A stretch of DNA of 64,000 nt, from the NCBI RefSeq assembly GCF_003112575.1, contig NZ_BEWC01000008.1:248001-312000 (forward strand). Direction: 5' to 3'. The DNA is from Streptomyces ardesiacus. GTDB taxonomy: Bacteria > Actinomycetota > Actinomycetes > Streptomycetales > Streptomycetaceae. Positions 52,859 to 61,356 of this stretch are shown in pieces; the stretch's first letter is position 1, and each line of letters starts with the position of its first letter. Both the position numbers and the translations under genes were made by a program. The notes beneath the pieces were generated by a model. The model did not search any database, was not told where the DNA came from, and saw nothing but the letters and a program-made list of their open reading frames with translations.

Positions 52859-54283
52859 ATGTCCCTCGACTCCCTGCCCGGTTCCGGACGGGCCCCTTCA
52901 CCGCGGCTGAGCGTCCAGGAGTTCATCGACTCGGCTCCGATGGGACCGCGGCAGCGGCTCGTCGCGCTCCTGGGCGTCGTGATCATGGTCGCCGAAGGCC
53001 TCGACACCACCATGGCGAGCTTCGTCTACCCGCACGTCATGCGCGAGTGGGGCACACCGATGAGCGCGGTGACCACGACCGTGACCGCCGGGGTGCTGAG
53101 CATGGCGGCCGGCGGTGCGGTGGCGGGACCACTGGCCGACCGGTACGGGCGCAAGAGCACGGCCGCGGCCGGCATCGTGGTCTTCGGAGCGGCCACGGCG
53201 GCGATGTCGCTCGCCACAACCATCGAGCTCTTCGCCGTCCTGCGCGTCGTGGCGTGCGCCGGACTCGGCGGCGTGGCCCCGGTCGTCATGGCGATCGTCG
53301 CCGACTCGACGCCGGCTGCGCGCCGCGCCCCCGTGGTGGCCCTCGCCTTCTCGGGCGTCGCGGCGGGTACGGTCGCGGGCGGTCTCCTCGCGTCGACGCT
53401 CATGCCGGCCGTCGGCTGGCCCGCGGTGCTCGCGCTCTGCGGTCTCGCCCCCCTCCTGCTCGTCCCCCTCGTCATGGCCTGCGTCCCGGAATCGGTGAGC
53501 GTCCTGCTCGCCCGCGGGCGACCGGCCGAGCAGGTCCGGGAAAGCCTCGGCCTGCTGGCGCCGGGCCGGGACGTCTCCCACGTCGATCTGACCCGTGGCC
53601 GGGACGACGAGCGGGAACCCCTGCGCAAGGTCGGTGCGATCCTGCTGTCCCGTTCCTTCGCGCCGACCACGCTCCTCGTCTGGCTGTGCTACTTCCTGCT
53701 GCTGGGGGTCGTCTTCCTCCTCATCAACTACCTGCCGCTCATGGCGGAACGCGCCGGGATGACGGCGTCCCGCGTCGGAGTCGTCGTCGGGCTGTTCGGC
53801 GTCGGCACCCTGTGCGGACAACTCCTGGCGTCGTTCGGCCTCGGGCGGCACGACCGCTTCCGCTTCCTGGCGCTGTTGTCGGGCCTCAGCGCCGTCGCGG
53901 TCTGCGTCACCGCGGCCGTGGGCACGGGCCACGCCGGGACGTTCGTCCTGATCGCCGTGCTCGGCACCTGCCTCGGCGGCTCCATGGGCGCTCTGCAGGC
54001 CGTCGGCGCCCTGGCCTACCCGCCGGCCCTGCGCGCCACGGGCATGGGATGGATGAGCGGCGTCGGCCGCATCGGCACCCTCGCCAGCGGCCTGCTCGGC
54101 GGAGCACTGATCGGCGCGGGATGGGGCATCTCGCACCTGCTCCTCCTCATGTGCGTGCCCCTGGCGCTGACCGGCGCGGCGGCGCTGCTCCTGCGGCACG
54201 AGGTCCCTCCGGCGGCCAGTGGCGCCCCCGCCGCCCCCTCGGACCCGGACAGCGGCCGGGCAGGCCCCGGCGCGGAGGCGTAG
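52859..54283 (+). CDS. MFS transporter, aromatic-acid/H+ symporter (AAHS, PcaK-like) family
   Basis: 474 residues; ATG after GAAAGGTGCC. Twelve membrane segments; the first carries EGLDTTMASFVYP, a variant of the DGxD motif of AAHS proteins, and loop 2-3 has GPLADRYGRKST. Members import benzoate, 4-hydroxybenzoate or protocatechuate with protons. In this cluster it might recover 3,5-dihydroxybenzoate or export product; direction is not readable. It follows dpgD by 62 bp and is the last gene that fits the vem cluster. Confidence 0.87.
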   Translation: MSLDSLPGSGRAPSPRLSVQEFIDSAPMGPRQRLVALLGVVIMVAEGLDTTMASFVYPHVMREWGTPMSAVTTTVTAGVLSMAAGGAVAGPLADRYGRKSTAAAGIVVFGAATAAMSLATTIELFAVLRVVACAGLGGVAPVVMAIVADSTPAARRAPVVALAFSGVAAGTVAGGLLASTLMPAVGWPAVLALCGLAPLLLVPLVMACVPESVSVLLARGRPAEQVRESLGLLAPGRDVSHVDLTRGRDDEREPLRKVGAILLSRSFAPTTLLVWLCYFLLLGVVFLLINYLPLMAERAGMTASRVGVVVGLFGVGTLCGQLLASFGLGRHDRFRFLALLSGLSAVAVCVTAAVGTGHAGTFVLIAVLGTCLGGSMGALQAVGALAYPPALRATGMGWMSGVGRIGTLASGLLGGALIGAGWGISHLLLLMCVPLALTGAAALLLRHEVPPAASGAPAAPSDPDSGRAGPGAEA

Positions 54284-54351
54284 CCCGACGGCGCCCGACG
54301 GCCGCGGCGTGGCCGACGGCCGGCCGCAGTCGTACGCGGGGTGCCGGCGTG

Positions 54352-54675
54352 CTACTCCACGGCCATCTCGCCCAGCTCCGACCAGCCGTCCTGGTCGACC
54401 GTCGTGCTCACGATGCGCGGTGTGCGGACGAGGTGGCGCGGCAGAGTCTCCTGCGCGGCGCGGAAGTGGGCGGACTGGACGTGGGCGGCGCCCGCCTCGT
54501 CGTCGCGGAAGGCTTCGACCAGCACGTACTCCGTGGGGTCGTCCAGGCTGCGCGACCAGTCGAACCAGAGGCAGCCGGGTTCCGCCCGGGTGGCCCGGGT
54601 GAACTCGCCGGCGATCTGCGGCCACCGGTCCGCGTGTTCGGGGAGGACCTGGAACTTCGCCGTGATGAAGATCAT
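54352..54675 (-). CDS. Small antibiotic-biosynthesis-monooxygenase-fold protein
   Basis: 107 residues from the ATG at 54675, with AGAAGG 9 nt upstream. It has the ABM dimeric alpha-beta barrel pattern: MIFITAKFQVLPEH at the start, EPGCLWFDWSRS, YVLVEAFRDDEA and HVQSAHF. Members include cofactor-free quinone-forming monooxygenases, autoinducer-degrading LsrG and proteins of unknown function. It converges on the MFS gene, so membership in the vem cluster is uncertain; oxidation of a resorcinol ring is conceivable but unsupported. A GTGAGC hexanucleotide repeat lies just ahead of its ribosome site. Confidence 0.8.
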   Translation of the reverse strand: MIFITAKFQVLPEHADRWPQIAGEFTRATRAEPGCLWFDWSRSLDDPTEYVLVEAFRDDEAGAAHVQSAHFRAAQETLPRHLVRTPRIVSTTVDQDGWSELGEMAVE

Positions 54676-54688
54676 GGGTTCGCCTTCT

Positions 54689-54718
54689 GTGAGCGTGAGC
54701 GTGAGCGTGAGCGTGTGC
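54689..54718. repeat. GTGAGC hexanucleotide repeat ahead of the ABM-fold gene
   Basis: Four exact copies of GTGAGC (54689-54712) and one variant copy, in the 5' untranslated region or promoter of the minus-strand gene at 54352-54675, directly before its AGAAGG ribosome site. Confidence 0.85.
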
Positions 54719-54820
54719 GGGCCGGGGGCGGAGCGAGTGCGTCGCCGTTCGCATCCGTACCCGGCCCGAGGCGCCGGCACCACCCGGCTCGGCCAGGTGG
54801 GGCAGCCGGCCGGCTGGTGG

Positions 54821-56320
54821 TCAGGCGTTCGCCCGCGTCCGCCCCCGCCCCACCAGCCGCTTCACCAGCGGCCAGGCCAGCAGCAGCACGATCACCGCGT
54901 ACACCGTCACCGAGAACGGCGTGTTGACCAGGCCCGACACGCTGCCGTCGCTGATCTGCAGGGCGCGGCGCAGTTGCTGCTCGGCGTTCGGGCCGAGGAT
55001 GACGCCGATCACCGCGGGCAGGACGGGCAGTCCGTAGCGCCGCATGCCGAACCCGATCAGACCGATGACCAGCAGGATCACCAGGTCGATCACCTCACCG
55101 CCGACCGCGTACGCGCCGACCGCCGCGAAGAACATGATCCCCGCGTACAGGTAGGGCCGCGGGATCCGCAGCAGCTTGGCCCACACCGGAGCCAGCGGCA
55201 GGTTCAGGGCGAGCAGCAGCACCATGCCGACGAAGAGCGAGGCGATCAGGCCCCACACCAGCTCGGGCTCGCGTTCGAAGAGCAGCGGGCCCGGCTGGAT
55301 GCCGTACTGCTGGAAGGCGGCCAGCATGACCGCGGCGACCGCGGTGGTCGGCAGGCCCAGGGTCAGCATGGACACCAGCGTGCCCGCCGCCGAGGCCGAC
55401 GCCGCCGACTCGGGACCGGCCACGCCCTCGATGGCGCCCTTGCCCCACTCGTCCTTGTGCTTGGACAGCCGCTTCTCCGTGACATACGAGAGGAACGTCG
55501 GTATCTCCGCGCCGCCCGCCGGAATCGCTCCGAACGGGAAGCCGATGAACGGGCCGCGCAGCCAGGACTTCCAGGTGCGCCTGACGTCGCCGCGGCCGAG
55601 CCAGGGACGGCCCACCGGGATCGGCTCGCCCCCTCCGCGCCGCAGGTGCGCGGCCACCCACAGCGCCTCGCCGATCGCGAACAGCCCGACCGCCACGATC
55701 ACCACGTCCACACCGTCGGCGAGTTGCAGCGAACCGAAGGTCAGCCGCTGCTGGCCCGTCATCTGGTCCAGGCCCACCAGACCGATCGTCAGACCGATCA
55801 ACAGCGAGGCCAGACCCCTGATCCGCGAGGAACCCAGCACCGAGGTGACGGCGATGAACGCCAGCACCATGATGGCGAAGTAGTCCGGGGCGCCGATGTC
55901 CACCGCCAGGTCGGCGACCGTCGGGGCGAGGGCCACCAGCAGCATCGTGCCGATCATGCCGCCGGCGAAGTGGCCGATGGCGGCGGCGGCGAGTGCCTGG
56001 GCGCCCCGGCCCGCCTTGGCCATGGGGTTGCCCTCCATGGCCGCGACCACCGCGGCACTCTCGCCGGGGGTGTTGAGCAGGATGGAGGTGGTCGAACCGC
56101 CGAACATCGCGCCGTAGTAGATGCCCGCGAACATGATGAACGCGGCGACCGGGTCCAGCCCGTACGTCACCGGCAGCAGCAGCGCCACCGCCATCGCCGG
56201 GCCGATGCCGGGCAGCACGCCGATGGCCGTGCCGAGCAGCACGCCGAGGGCGGCCCACAGCAGGTTGACCGGAGTGAGCGCCGTACCGAACCCGTCCATG
56301 AGGGAGTTGAGGGCGTTCAT
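54821..56320 (-). CDS. tctA: Tripartite tricarboxylate transporter, large membrane subunit TctA
   Basis: 499 residues; ATG at 56320, 1 bp after the tctB stop. Twelve or so membrane segments with the TctA signatures [17 protein letters not shown] near the N-terminus, [22 protein letters not shown]-type segment (read as [19 protein letters not shown]), and [13 protein letters not shown] and [13 protein letters not shown] in the second half. It forms the membrane channel of a secondary transporter for citrate or related carboxylates. Genes are in the order tctC-tctB-tctA, tightly coupled and divergent from a CitA/CitB-type system. Confidence 0.94.
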   Translation of the reverse strand: MNALNSLMDGFGTALTPVNLLWAALGVLLGTAIGVLPGIGPAMAVALLLPVTYGLDPVAAFIMFAGIYYGAMFGGSTTSILLNTPGESAAVVAAMEGNPMAKAGRGAQALAAAAIGHFAGGMIGTMLLVALAPTVADLAVDIGAPDYFAIMVLAFIAVTSVLGSSRIRGLASLLIGLTIGLVGLDQMTGQQRLTFGSLQLADGVDVVIVAVGLFAIGEALWVAAHLRRGGGEPIPVGRPWLGRGDVRRTWKSWLRGPFIGFPFGAIPAGGAEIPTFLSYVTEKRLSKHKDEWGKGAIEGVAGPESAASASAAGTLVSMLTLGLPTTAVAAVMLAAFQQYGIQPGPLLFEREPELVWGLIASLFVGMVLLLALNLPLAPVWAKLLRIPRPYLYAGIMFFAAVGAYAVGGEVIDLVILLVIGLIGFGMRRYGLPVLPAVIGVILGPNAEQQLRRALQISDGSVSGLVNTPFSVTVYAVIVLLLAWPLVKRLVGRGRTRANA

Positions 56321-56321
56321 G

Positions 56322-56867
56322 TCAGAGCACTCCCATCAGCGGACCGCCGGGCAGCGGCACGCCGAGCAGCTTGTCGAAGACGACGTAGGTGAGCAGGGAC
56401 AGCACCGCGGCGATCAGCGGATCGCGGTCCACGCGGCGGCTGCCGAGGGCGAAGGCGGCACCCCAGAAGAGCAGCGCGCCCGCCACGGGGAAGCCGGCCG
56501 GCTCGATCAGGGCCGCGGCGCCGAGGAAGATCCCGGACAGCAGCAGGACCGTGCGCCAGTCGGCGGGTTCGGACAGGTCGACGTCCTCGCCGCCCTCGGC
56601 CTCGCCCCGGCCGCCGCGCAACACGTCGACGGCGAGCAGCGCGGCGATCACCAGCAGGCCGGCACCGACCACGATCGGCACGGTCTTGGGGCCCACCGGC
56701 CCCCGCTGGGTGATGTCGACGTTCATGGTGAGCGCGTCGGTCAGGACGAGCACACCGAGCGCCAGCAGCAGGGCGCACACGCCCAGCTCGGAGTGCTCGC
56801 GCAGCCACGAGCGGCGGCCGCCGGCCGTGCTCTCGCGGTCCTCGGGCAGTTCGGTCCGCGTCGTCAC
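56322..56867 (-). CDS. tctB: Tripartite tricarboxylate transporter, small membrane subunit TctB
   Basis: 181 residues; GTG at 56867 overlapping the tctC stop (GTGA). Four hydrophobic segments, starting with [19 protein letters not shown] and ending with a pair around residues 120-170; the [17 protein letters not shown] region is typical of TctB. The N-terminal 30 residues are charged and cytoplasmic. It pairs with TctA in the membrane. Confidence 0.9.
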   Translation of the reverse strand: MTTRTELPEDRESTAGGRRSWLREHSELGVCALLLALGVLVLTDALTMNVDITQRGPVGPKTVPIVVGAGLLVIAALLAVDVLRGGRGEAEGGEDVDLSEPADWRTVLLLSGIFLGAAALIEPAGFPVAGALLFWGAAFALGSRRVDRDPLIAAVLSLLTYVVFDKLLGVPLPGGPLMGVL

Positions 56868-57862
56868 AGCCCCAGCTCCTTCAGCACCGACACCACGCGC
56901 GCGTCCTGCGCCTCCAGGAAGTCGCCGAACTCCTCGCCGGTGAGGAAGGCGTCGTCCCAGCCGTTCTGGTCCATGGACTTCTTCCACTCGGGGGAGTCGT
57001 GCAGTTCCTCGAAGAGGCGGGTCAGCTTGGTGCGCTGCGCCTCGGAGAGGCCCGGCGGGGCCACGATGCCGCGCCAGTTGGTGAAGTTCACGTCGTAGCC
57101 GGACTCCTTGAGGGTGGGCGCGTCCTCGAGGTCGTCCACCCGCTCGGGGCCGGTCACCGCGAGCACCCGCAGCTCGCCGGCCTTGATCTGGTCCAGGTAC
57201 TCGCCGACGCCGGAGACCCCGAAGCCGACCTTGTTGCCGAGGATCGAGGCGAGCAGCTCGCCGCCGCCGTCGAAGGGGATGTAGTTGACCGACTTCGGCT
57301 GGATCCCGGCGGCCTGCGCCATCAGCATCGGCGCGAGGTGGTCGGGCCCGCCCGGTGACGAACCACCGCCCACGGGGATCTTGCCCGGGTCCTTCTTCCA
57401 GGCGTCGATCAGCTCGTCGATCGTCTTGTACGGCGAGTCCTTGGCGACCACCACCACGTCCTGCTCCTCGGTGAGCCGTGCGATCGGCGTGGCGTCGGCG
57501 AGGGTCTTGGGGGCGTGGTTGGAGCGGGCGGCGCCCACGACGCCGAGGCCCATGGACATGGCGAGCTTGCCGTTGCCGTGCTCGCTCACGAGCCGGCTCA
57601 GGCCCACGGTGCCGCCCGCGCCCGGCAGGTTGAACACCTCGATGTTGTGCGTGAGCCCGGCGTCCTCGGCGTTCTTCGCGGCCGTGCGGGCGGTGATGTC
57701 GTAGCCGCCGCCGGGCGTGTTGGGAACCATGAAGCGCAGACCCGGGATCTGGGTGCCGGAGTCCGAGTCGTCGCCCGAGGAGAGCAACGGCGGTCCGGCC
57801 AGCACGAGCACGGCGGCCCCGAGCAGGGCAAGGGGGGTGCGCAGGCGCACGTATGACACCAC
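56864..57862 (-). CDS. tctC: Tripartite tricarboxylate transporter substrate-binding protein TctC
   Basis: About 332 residues from the GTG at 57862; GTGs at 57859 and 57850 are alternatives, none with a clear ribosome site. A hydrophobic N-terminus (LALLGAAVLVLAG) serves as signal or anchor, followed by the TctC/BugE fold: MVPNTPGGGYDITARTAA, NLPGAGGTVGLSRL, and GGSSPGGPDHL. It captures the carboxylate outside the membrane for TctAB. Gram-positive binding proteins are usually lipoproteins, but no lipobox Cys is present here. First gene of the operon. Confidence 0.9.
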   Translation of the reverse strand: MVSYVRLRTPLALLGAAVLVLAGPPLLSSGDDSDSGTQIPGLRFMVPNTPGGGYDITARTAAKNAEDAGLTHNIEVFNLPGAGGTVGLSRLVSEHGNGKLAMSMGLGVVGAARSNHAPKTLADATPIARLTEEQDVVVVAKDSPYKTIDELIDAWKKDPGKIPVGGGSSPGGPDHLAPMLMAQAAGIQPKSVNYIPFDGGGELLASILGNKVGFGVSGVGEYLDQIKAGELRVLAVTGPERVDDLEDAPTLKESGYDVNFTNWRGIVAPPGLSEAQRTKLTRLFEELHDSPEWKKSMDQNGWDDAFLTGEEFGDFLEAQDARVVSVLKELGL

Positions 57863-57972
57863 CTGTCGGTTGGGGAGAGCGGTAGGGGGAGCCCTGTGGG
57901 GGAGGGTGACGTGGGCCACATGGTGCCCGCGCGTCCGCCCCCTGTCTTCCTTGCGGAACCAAGGGAGGTTGT

Positions 57973-58033
57973 GTTCATTGCGGTCGCCGCGACCGCGCCC
58001 CCGACATCGCCGTCGGATCGCCGGTTCATTGCG
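57973..58033. promoter_or_regulatory. Direct repeats in the tctC / sensor-kinase divergent promoter
   Basis: GTTCATTGCG occurs twice (57973-57982 and 58024-58033) in the same orientation, 51 bp apart, about five helical turns, within the 273-bp divergent gap. These are candidate sites for the CitB-type response regulator encoded next door. The rest of the gap shows no other clear element. Confidence 0.45.
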
Positions 58034-58135
58034 AAGCAGGCACATCGACGGCGCGGCTCTTTCCTTCGCCGCAGGTGGGCGCCATGATGGCGACCCGGCA
58101 CCCCCGCCCCTCCATGAGCCGAGAACGAGTCCGCC

Positions 58136-59782
58136 GTGGCACCCACCTTCCGCCGTCAGACCCTCGCGGGCGAGATGCTGGTCCTCCAGCTCGCCATCGT
58201 CGTGGTCGTCCTGCTCGCGGTCGCCGCCGTCTCGCTCGCCCAGTCCAAGGCCACCTTCAACCGGGTCGAGGGCCGCCGGGTCACCGCGCTGGCCGAACAG
58301 CTCGCCGCCACGCCGCTGGTCCGCAGCCAACTGCTGCGCCCCGTGCCGCAGGAGGCCCTGGCCCCGCTGGTCAACTCCACGCAGACCCAGTCCGGGGTCA
58401 CCTCCGTCACGGTGGCCGACGCCGACGGCCGGGTCGTCAGCTCGACCGACCCGACGCTGATCGGGGCCCGGCTGCCGCGCGGGGAGGGCACCGACGTCAG
58501 GAGCGGCTGGTCGGGGTCGCTGTCCGTGCAGGGCAGCCGGGAGCTGGTCGCCCAGGTCCCGGTGCTCGGCGCCACCCGGCAGACCCTCGGCCGGCACCTG
58601 GGCACGGTGATGGTCGGCGAGGCGGACCCCACGGTCTGGCAGCGCCTGAGCGGCGCCTCCTCCTCCCTCCTCGCCTACCTCGGTGTCGCCAGCGGCCTCG
58701 GCGTGGCGGGCTCCTGGCTGCTGGCCCGGCGCGTCAAGCGGCAGACCCTCGGCCTGGAACCGCGGGAGATCGCGGGCCTCGCCGAACACCGGGAGGCCAT
58801 GCTGTACGGCATCGCCGAGGGCGTCGTCGCCCTGGATCCGCAGCACCGGCTCACCCTCGTCAACGAGATGGGCCGGCGCCTGCTCGACCTGCCCGCCGAC
58901 TGCGTGGGCCAGAGCCTGGACGGCCTCGGCATCGACGGCCGGCTGCGCGACGTCCTCGCCGGTGCCACGCCCGCGGCGGCCGAGCCGCGCGACGAGGTCG
59001 TCGTCCGCCACGGCCGGGTCCTGGTCATGAACCGCATGACCGTCACCAAGGACGGCCGTCCGCTCGGCTCGGTCACCACCCTGCGCGACCGCACCGAACT
59101 GGCCCGCCTGGAACGGGAGATCGGCTCCTTCCGCAGCACCTCCGAGCTGCTGCGCGCCCAGGCCCACGAGTTCGCCAACCAGCTCCACACCATCTCCGGG
59201 CTCATCCAGATCGGCGAGCAGGAGGAGGTGGTGCGCTACGTCCGCGGGCTCAACCAGCGCCGCCAGTCCCTGGACGTCACCCTCAGCCGCCGGGTGCGGG
59301 ACACCGCCGTCGCCGCGCTGATCACCGCGAAGTCCTCCCTCGCCGCCGAACGGCGGGTCGCGCTGCGCGTCTCCGACCGCACGGCACTGGACCGGCTGGA
59401 GCCGGCGGACGCCGCCGACGTGGCGACCGTGGTCGGCAACCTGGTCGACAACGCCGTGGACGCCGCCGCGGCGCCCGGTGACGGCCACGAGGCGTGGGTC
59501 GAGGTCGAGCTGCGGCAGGACGCCGCCAGCGTCGAGATCGTGGTCCGCGACTCCGGGCCCGGCGTGGCGCCCGAACTGGCCCGGGAGGTCTTCTCCCACG
59601 GCTTCACCACCAAGGCCGCCCGGCAGGGCGAGCGCGGCATCGGCCTGGCGTTGACCCGGCTGGTCTGCGAACGTCACGGCGGTGAGATCTCGGTGACCAA
59701 CACCCCCGAGGGGGCCATGTTCACCGCACGCATGATCGTCAGCCACCTCACCGACGCGGTGGCGGAAGGAGCAGCACCATGA
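58136..59782 (+). CDS. Sensor histidine kinase, CitA/DcuS family
   Basis: 548 residues; GTG at 58136. Two membrane segments (about 14-36 and 178-200) enclose an extracellular PDC-type sensor domain of about 140 residues. Then a PAS domain (about 215-300, REAMLYGIAEGVVALDPQHRL), a dimerisation segment with phospho-acceptor His in QAHEFANQLHTI (His344), and an ATPase domain with GNLVDNAVDAA, DSGPGVAP and GERGIGLALTRL. The family senses external citrate or C4-dicarboxylates; here the divergent tct operon is the likely target. The stop overlaps the regulator start (ATGA). Confidence 0.93.
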   Translation: MAPTFRRQTLAGEMLVLQLAIVVVVLLAVAAVSLAQSKATFNRVEGRRVTALAEQLAATPLVRSQLLRPVPQEALAPLVNSTQTQSGVTSVTVADADGRVVSSTDPTLIGARLPRGEGTDVRSGWSGSLSVQGSRELVAQVPVLGATRQTLGRHLGTVMVGEADPTVWQRLSGASSSLLAYLGVASGLGVAGSWLLARRVKRQTLGLEPREIAGLAEHREAMLYGIAEGVVALDPQHRLTLVNEMGRRLLDLPADCVGQSLDGLGIDGRLRDVLAGATPAAAEPRDEVVVRHGRVLVMNRMTVTKDGRPLGSVTTLRDRTELARLEREIGSFRSTSELLRAQAHEFANQLHTISGLIQIGEQEEVVRYVRGLNQRRQSLDVTLSRRVRDTAVAALITAKSSLAAERRVALRVSDRTALDRLEPADAADVATVVGNLVDNAVDAAAAPGDGHEAWVEVELRQDAASVEIVVRDSGPGVAPELAREVFSHGFTTKAARQGERGIGLALTRLVCERHGGEISVTNTPEGAMFTARMIVSHLTDAVAEGAAP

Positions 59783-60573
59783 CGGCAACGAGCGGCACGT
59801 CCGGTACGACCGCCCCGGCCGCCGCGCCCTCGGAGGCGCCCCGTGCCCCCGCCCCGATCGGCGTGCTCGTGGTCGACGACGACTTCATGGTGGCCCGCGT
59901 CCACCGGACGTTCGTCGACCGGGTCGAGCCGTTCCGGGTCGTCGGGGTCGCCGGCACCGGGGAGCAGGCGCTCACGGCCGTCGGGGAGCTGCGGCCCGAC
60001 CTGGTCCTGCTCGACCTGTACCTGCCGGACGTCTTCGGCCTCGACGTCATCCCGCGGCTGCGCGCCGCGGGCCACGACTGCGACGTCATGGTCATCAGCG
60101 CGGCCCGCGAGGCGGACGCGGTGCGCGGGGCCGTGCGGCACGGCGTGGTCGACTACCTGCTCAAGCCCTTCGAGTTCGAGGACCTGCGGCTCCGGCTGGA
60201 GCGCTACGCCGTCCAGCGGGGCCGGCTGCTCGGCACGGTCGTGCGCAGCCAGGCCGACGTCGACCGCGTCCTGGCCGGGGCCGCGGCGCAGCCGACGGCC
60301 GCGGCCCCCGCGCTGCCCAAGGGCATGAGCGTGGAGACCGCCGAACTCGTCGAGCGCACCCTGCGGGAGGCCGACGGCACCCTGTCGGCCAGCGAGTGCG
60401 CGGCGCTGACCGGCGTCTCGCGGGTCAGCGCACGCAGGTACCTGGAGTACTTCCACACCGTGGGCGGCGCGGAGGTCTCCCTGCGCTACGGCGTGGCGGG
60501 CCGCCCGGAGCGCCGCTACCGCTTCCGCGGCGCGGTCACCGGCCTGGCGCTCCCGCGCGCAGGCCGTCCATGA
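59779..60573 (+). CDS. Response regulator, CitB/DcuR family
   Basis: 264 residues; ATG overlapping the kinase stop. Receiver domain with acidic pair in VVDDDFM, phospho-acceptor Asp79 in LLDLYLPD and Lys in YLLKPFEFED. The C-terminal helix-turn-helix (SASECAALTGVSRVSARRYLEYF, read in two parts) is CitB-like. A Pro/Ala-rich stretch of about 25 residues precedes the receiver. Its 3' end overlaps the convergent TetR gene by 38 bp. Expected to activate tctCBA in response to a carboxylate. Confidence 0.93.
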   Translation: MTATSGTSGTTAPAAAPSEAPRAPAPIGVLVVDDDFMVARVHRTFVDRVEPFRVVGVAGTGEQALTAVGELRPDLVLLDLYLPDVFGLDVIPRLRAAGHDCDVMVISAAREADAVRGAVRHGVVDYLLKPFEFEDLRLRLERYAVQRGRLLGTVVRSQADVDRVLAGAAAQPTAAAPALPKGMSVETAELVERTLREADGTLSASECAALTGVSRVSARRYLEYFHTVGGAEVSLRYGVAGRPERRYRFRGAVTGLALPRAGRP

Positions 60574-61126
60574 CGAAGTCCAGGAACCGGGTCACGCGCC
60601 GCTGCCGGTCCTCGCCGGGACCGATCAGCCACAGACCGCCGAGGACGAGGAAGAAGTCGTCCCCGGTCAATCCGGGCCGGATCGTGCCGGCCTCGTCGTT
60701 GGCACGGAGCAGCAGCTCGGCCGCCTCCTCCAGCGGGGTGGGGCGCGGTTTCTCCGGCGCCCCGGGTGCGCTGGTGACCAGCCGGATCGCGTCCGCCAGA
60801 CCCGCCTTGGTCATGGCGAACTCGGCGAGGCGGTCCATCCACTCGCGCAGGGCCAGATCCGGTTCGCGGGTGGCCAGCATCTCGGGTGCGGCCCGGGCCA
60901 CCTGCTGCATCCCGTGGCGGTAGATCTCCAGGACGAGCGCCTCACGGTTCGGGAAATTGCGGTAGAAGGTGCCCTGCCCGACCCCCGCCTTCTTGGCGAT
61001 GGCGCTCAACGGCACGTTCGCACAGCGCGTCAGTTCCTCCGTGGCCACCGCCAGGATGCGCTCGCGGTTGCGCTGGGCGTCCGAGCGCAGGGGAGTGTCC
61101 GGCTTGTCCTTCTTCGGCTGCGGCAC
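60536..61126 (-). CDS. TetR-family repressor of the aldehyde oxidoreductase operon
   Basis: 196 residues; GTG at 61126 behind GAAGGGGG. N-terminal helix-turn-helix with SAIAKKAGVGQGTFYRNF; the C-terminal half is a TetR ligand domain of the class with PGLTGDDFFLVLGGLW. It is divergent from the molybdenum hydroxylase genes, and two near-identical palindromes lie between them, so local repression and autoregulation are likely. An aromatic aldehyde inducer is a guess from the target. The 3' end overlaps the response regulator gene. Confidence 0.9.
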   Translation of the reverse strand: MPQPKKDKPDTPLRSDAQRNRERILAVATEELTRCANVPLSAIAKKAGVGQGTFYRNFPNREALVLEIYRHGMQQVARAAPEMLATREPDLALREWMDRLAEFAMTKAGLADAIRLVTSAPGAPEKPRPTPLEEAAELLLRANDEAGTIRPGLTGDDFFLVLGGLWLIGPGEDRQRRVTRFLDFVMDGLRAGAPGR

Positions 61127-61169
61127 TCGTCCCCCTTCCGGGTTGTGGCCGAATCCCGACCTTGCTAAG

Positions 61170-61213
61170 CGGACAGCTGTCCGTTACGTTTTCGGTGAGC
61201 GGACAGTTGTCCG
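61170..61213. promoter_or_regulatory. Twin TetR operators
   Basis: CGGACAGCTGTCCG (61170-61183) is a perfect 14-bp palindrome; CGGACAGTTGTCCG (61200-61213) differs at one base. Both are preceded by AG. The centres are exactly 30 bp apart, about three helical turns, so two repressor dimers could bind on one face between the divergent TetR and oxidoreductase genes. Confidence 0.85.
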
Positions 61214-61356
61214 GTTGCCTGCCCAGTCTAGCGGCGGACGCGGCCGCGCGAACCGTCCGGTGCGCGACCCGGCCGCGAATGAACCCCCACTGCCTACAGC
61301 CCGTTTCTCCCTGTCAACAGACATCCCTTGTCAACGGACACCAAAGAAGGCTGATC

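Noticed and set aside
56322-57962. A 546-codon minus-strand frame for TctB
   Set aside because: Everything upstream of 56867 is a shadow of tctC. The TctB start overlaps the tctC stop, as usual in this operon.
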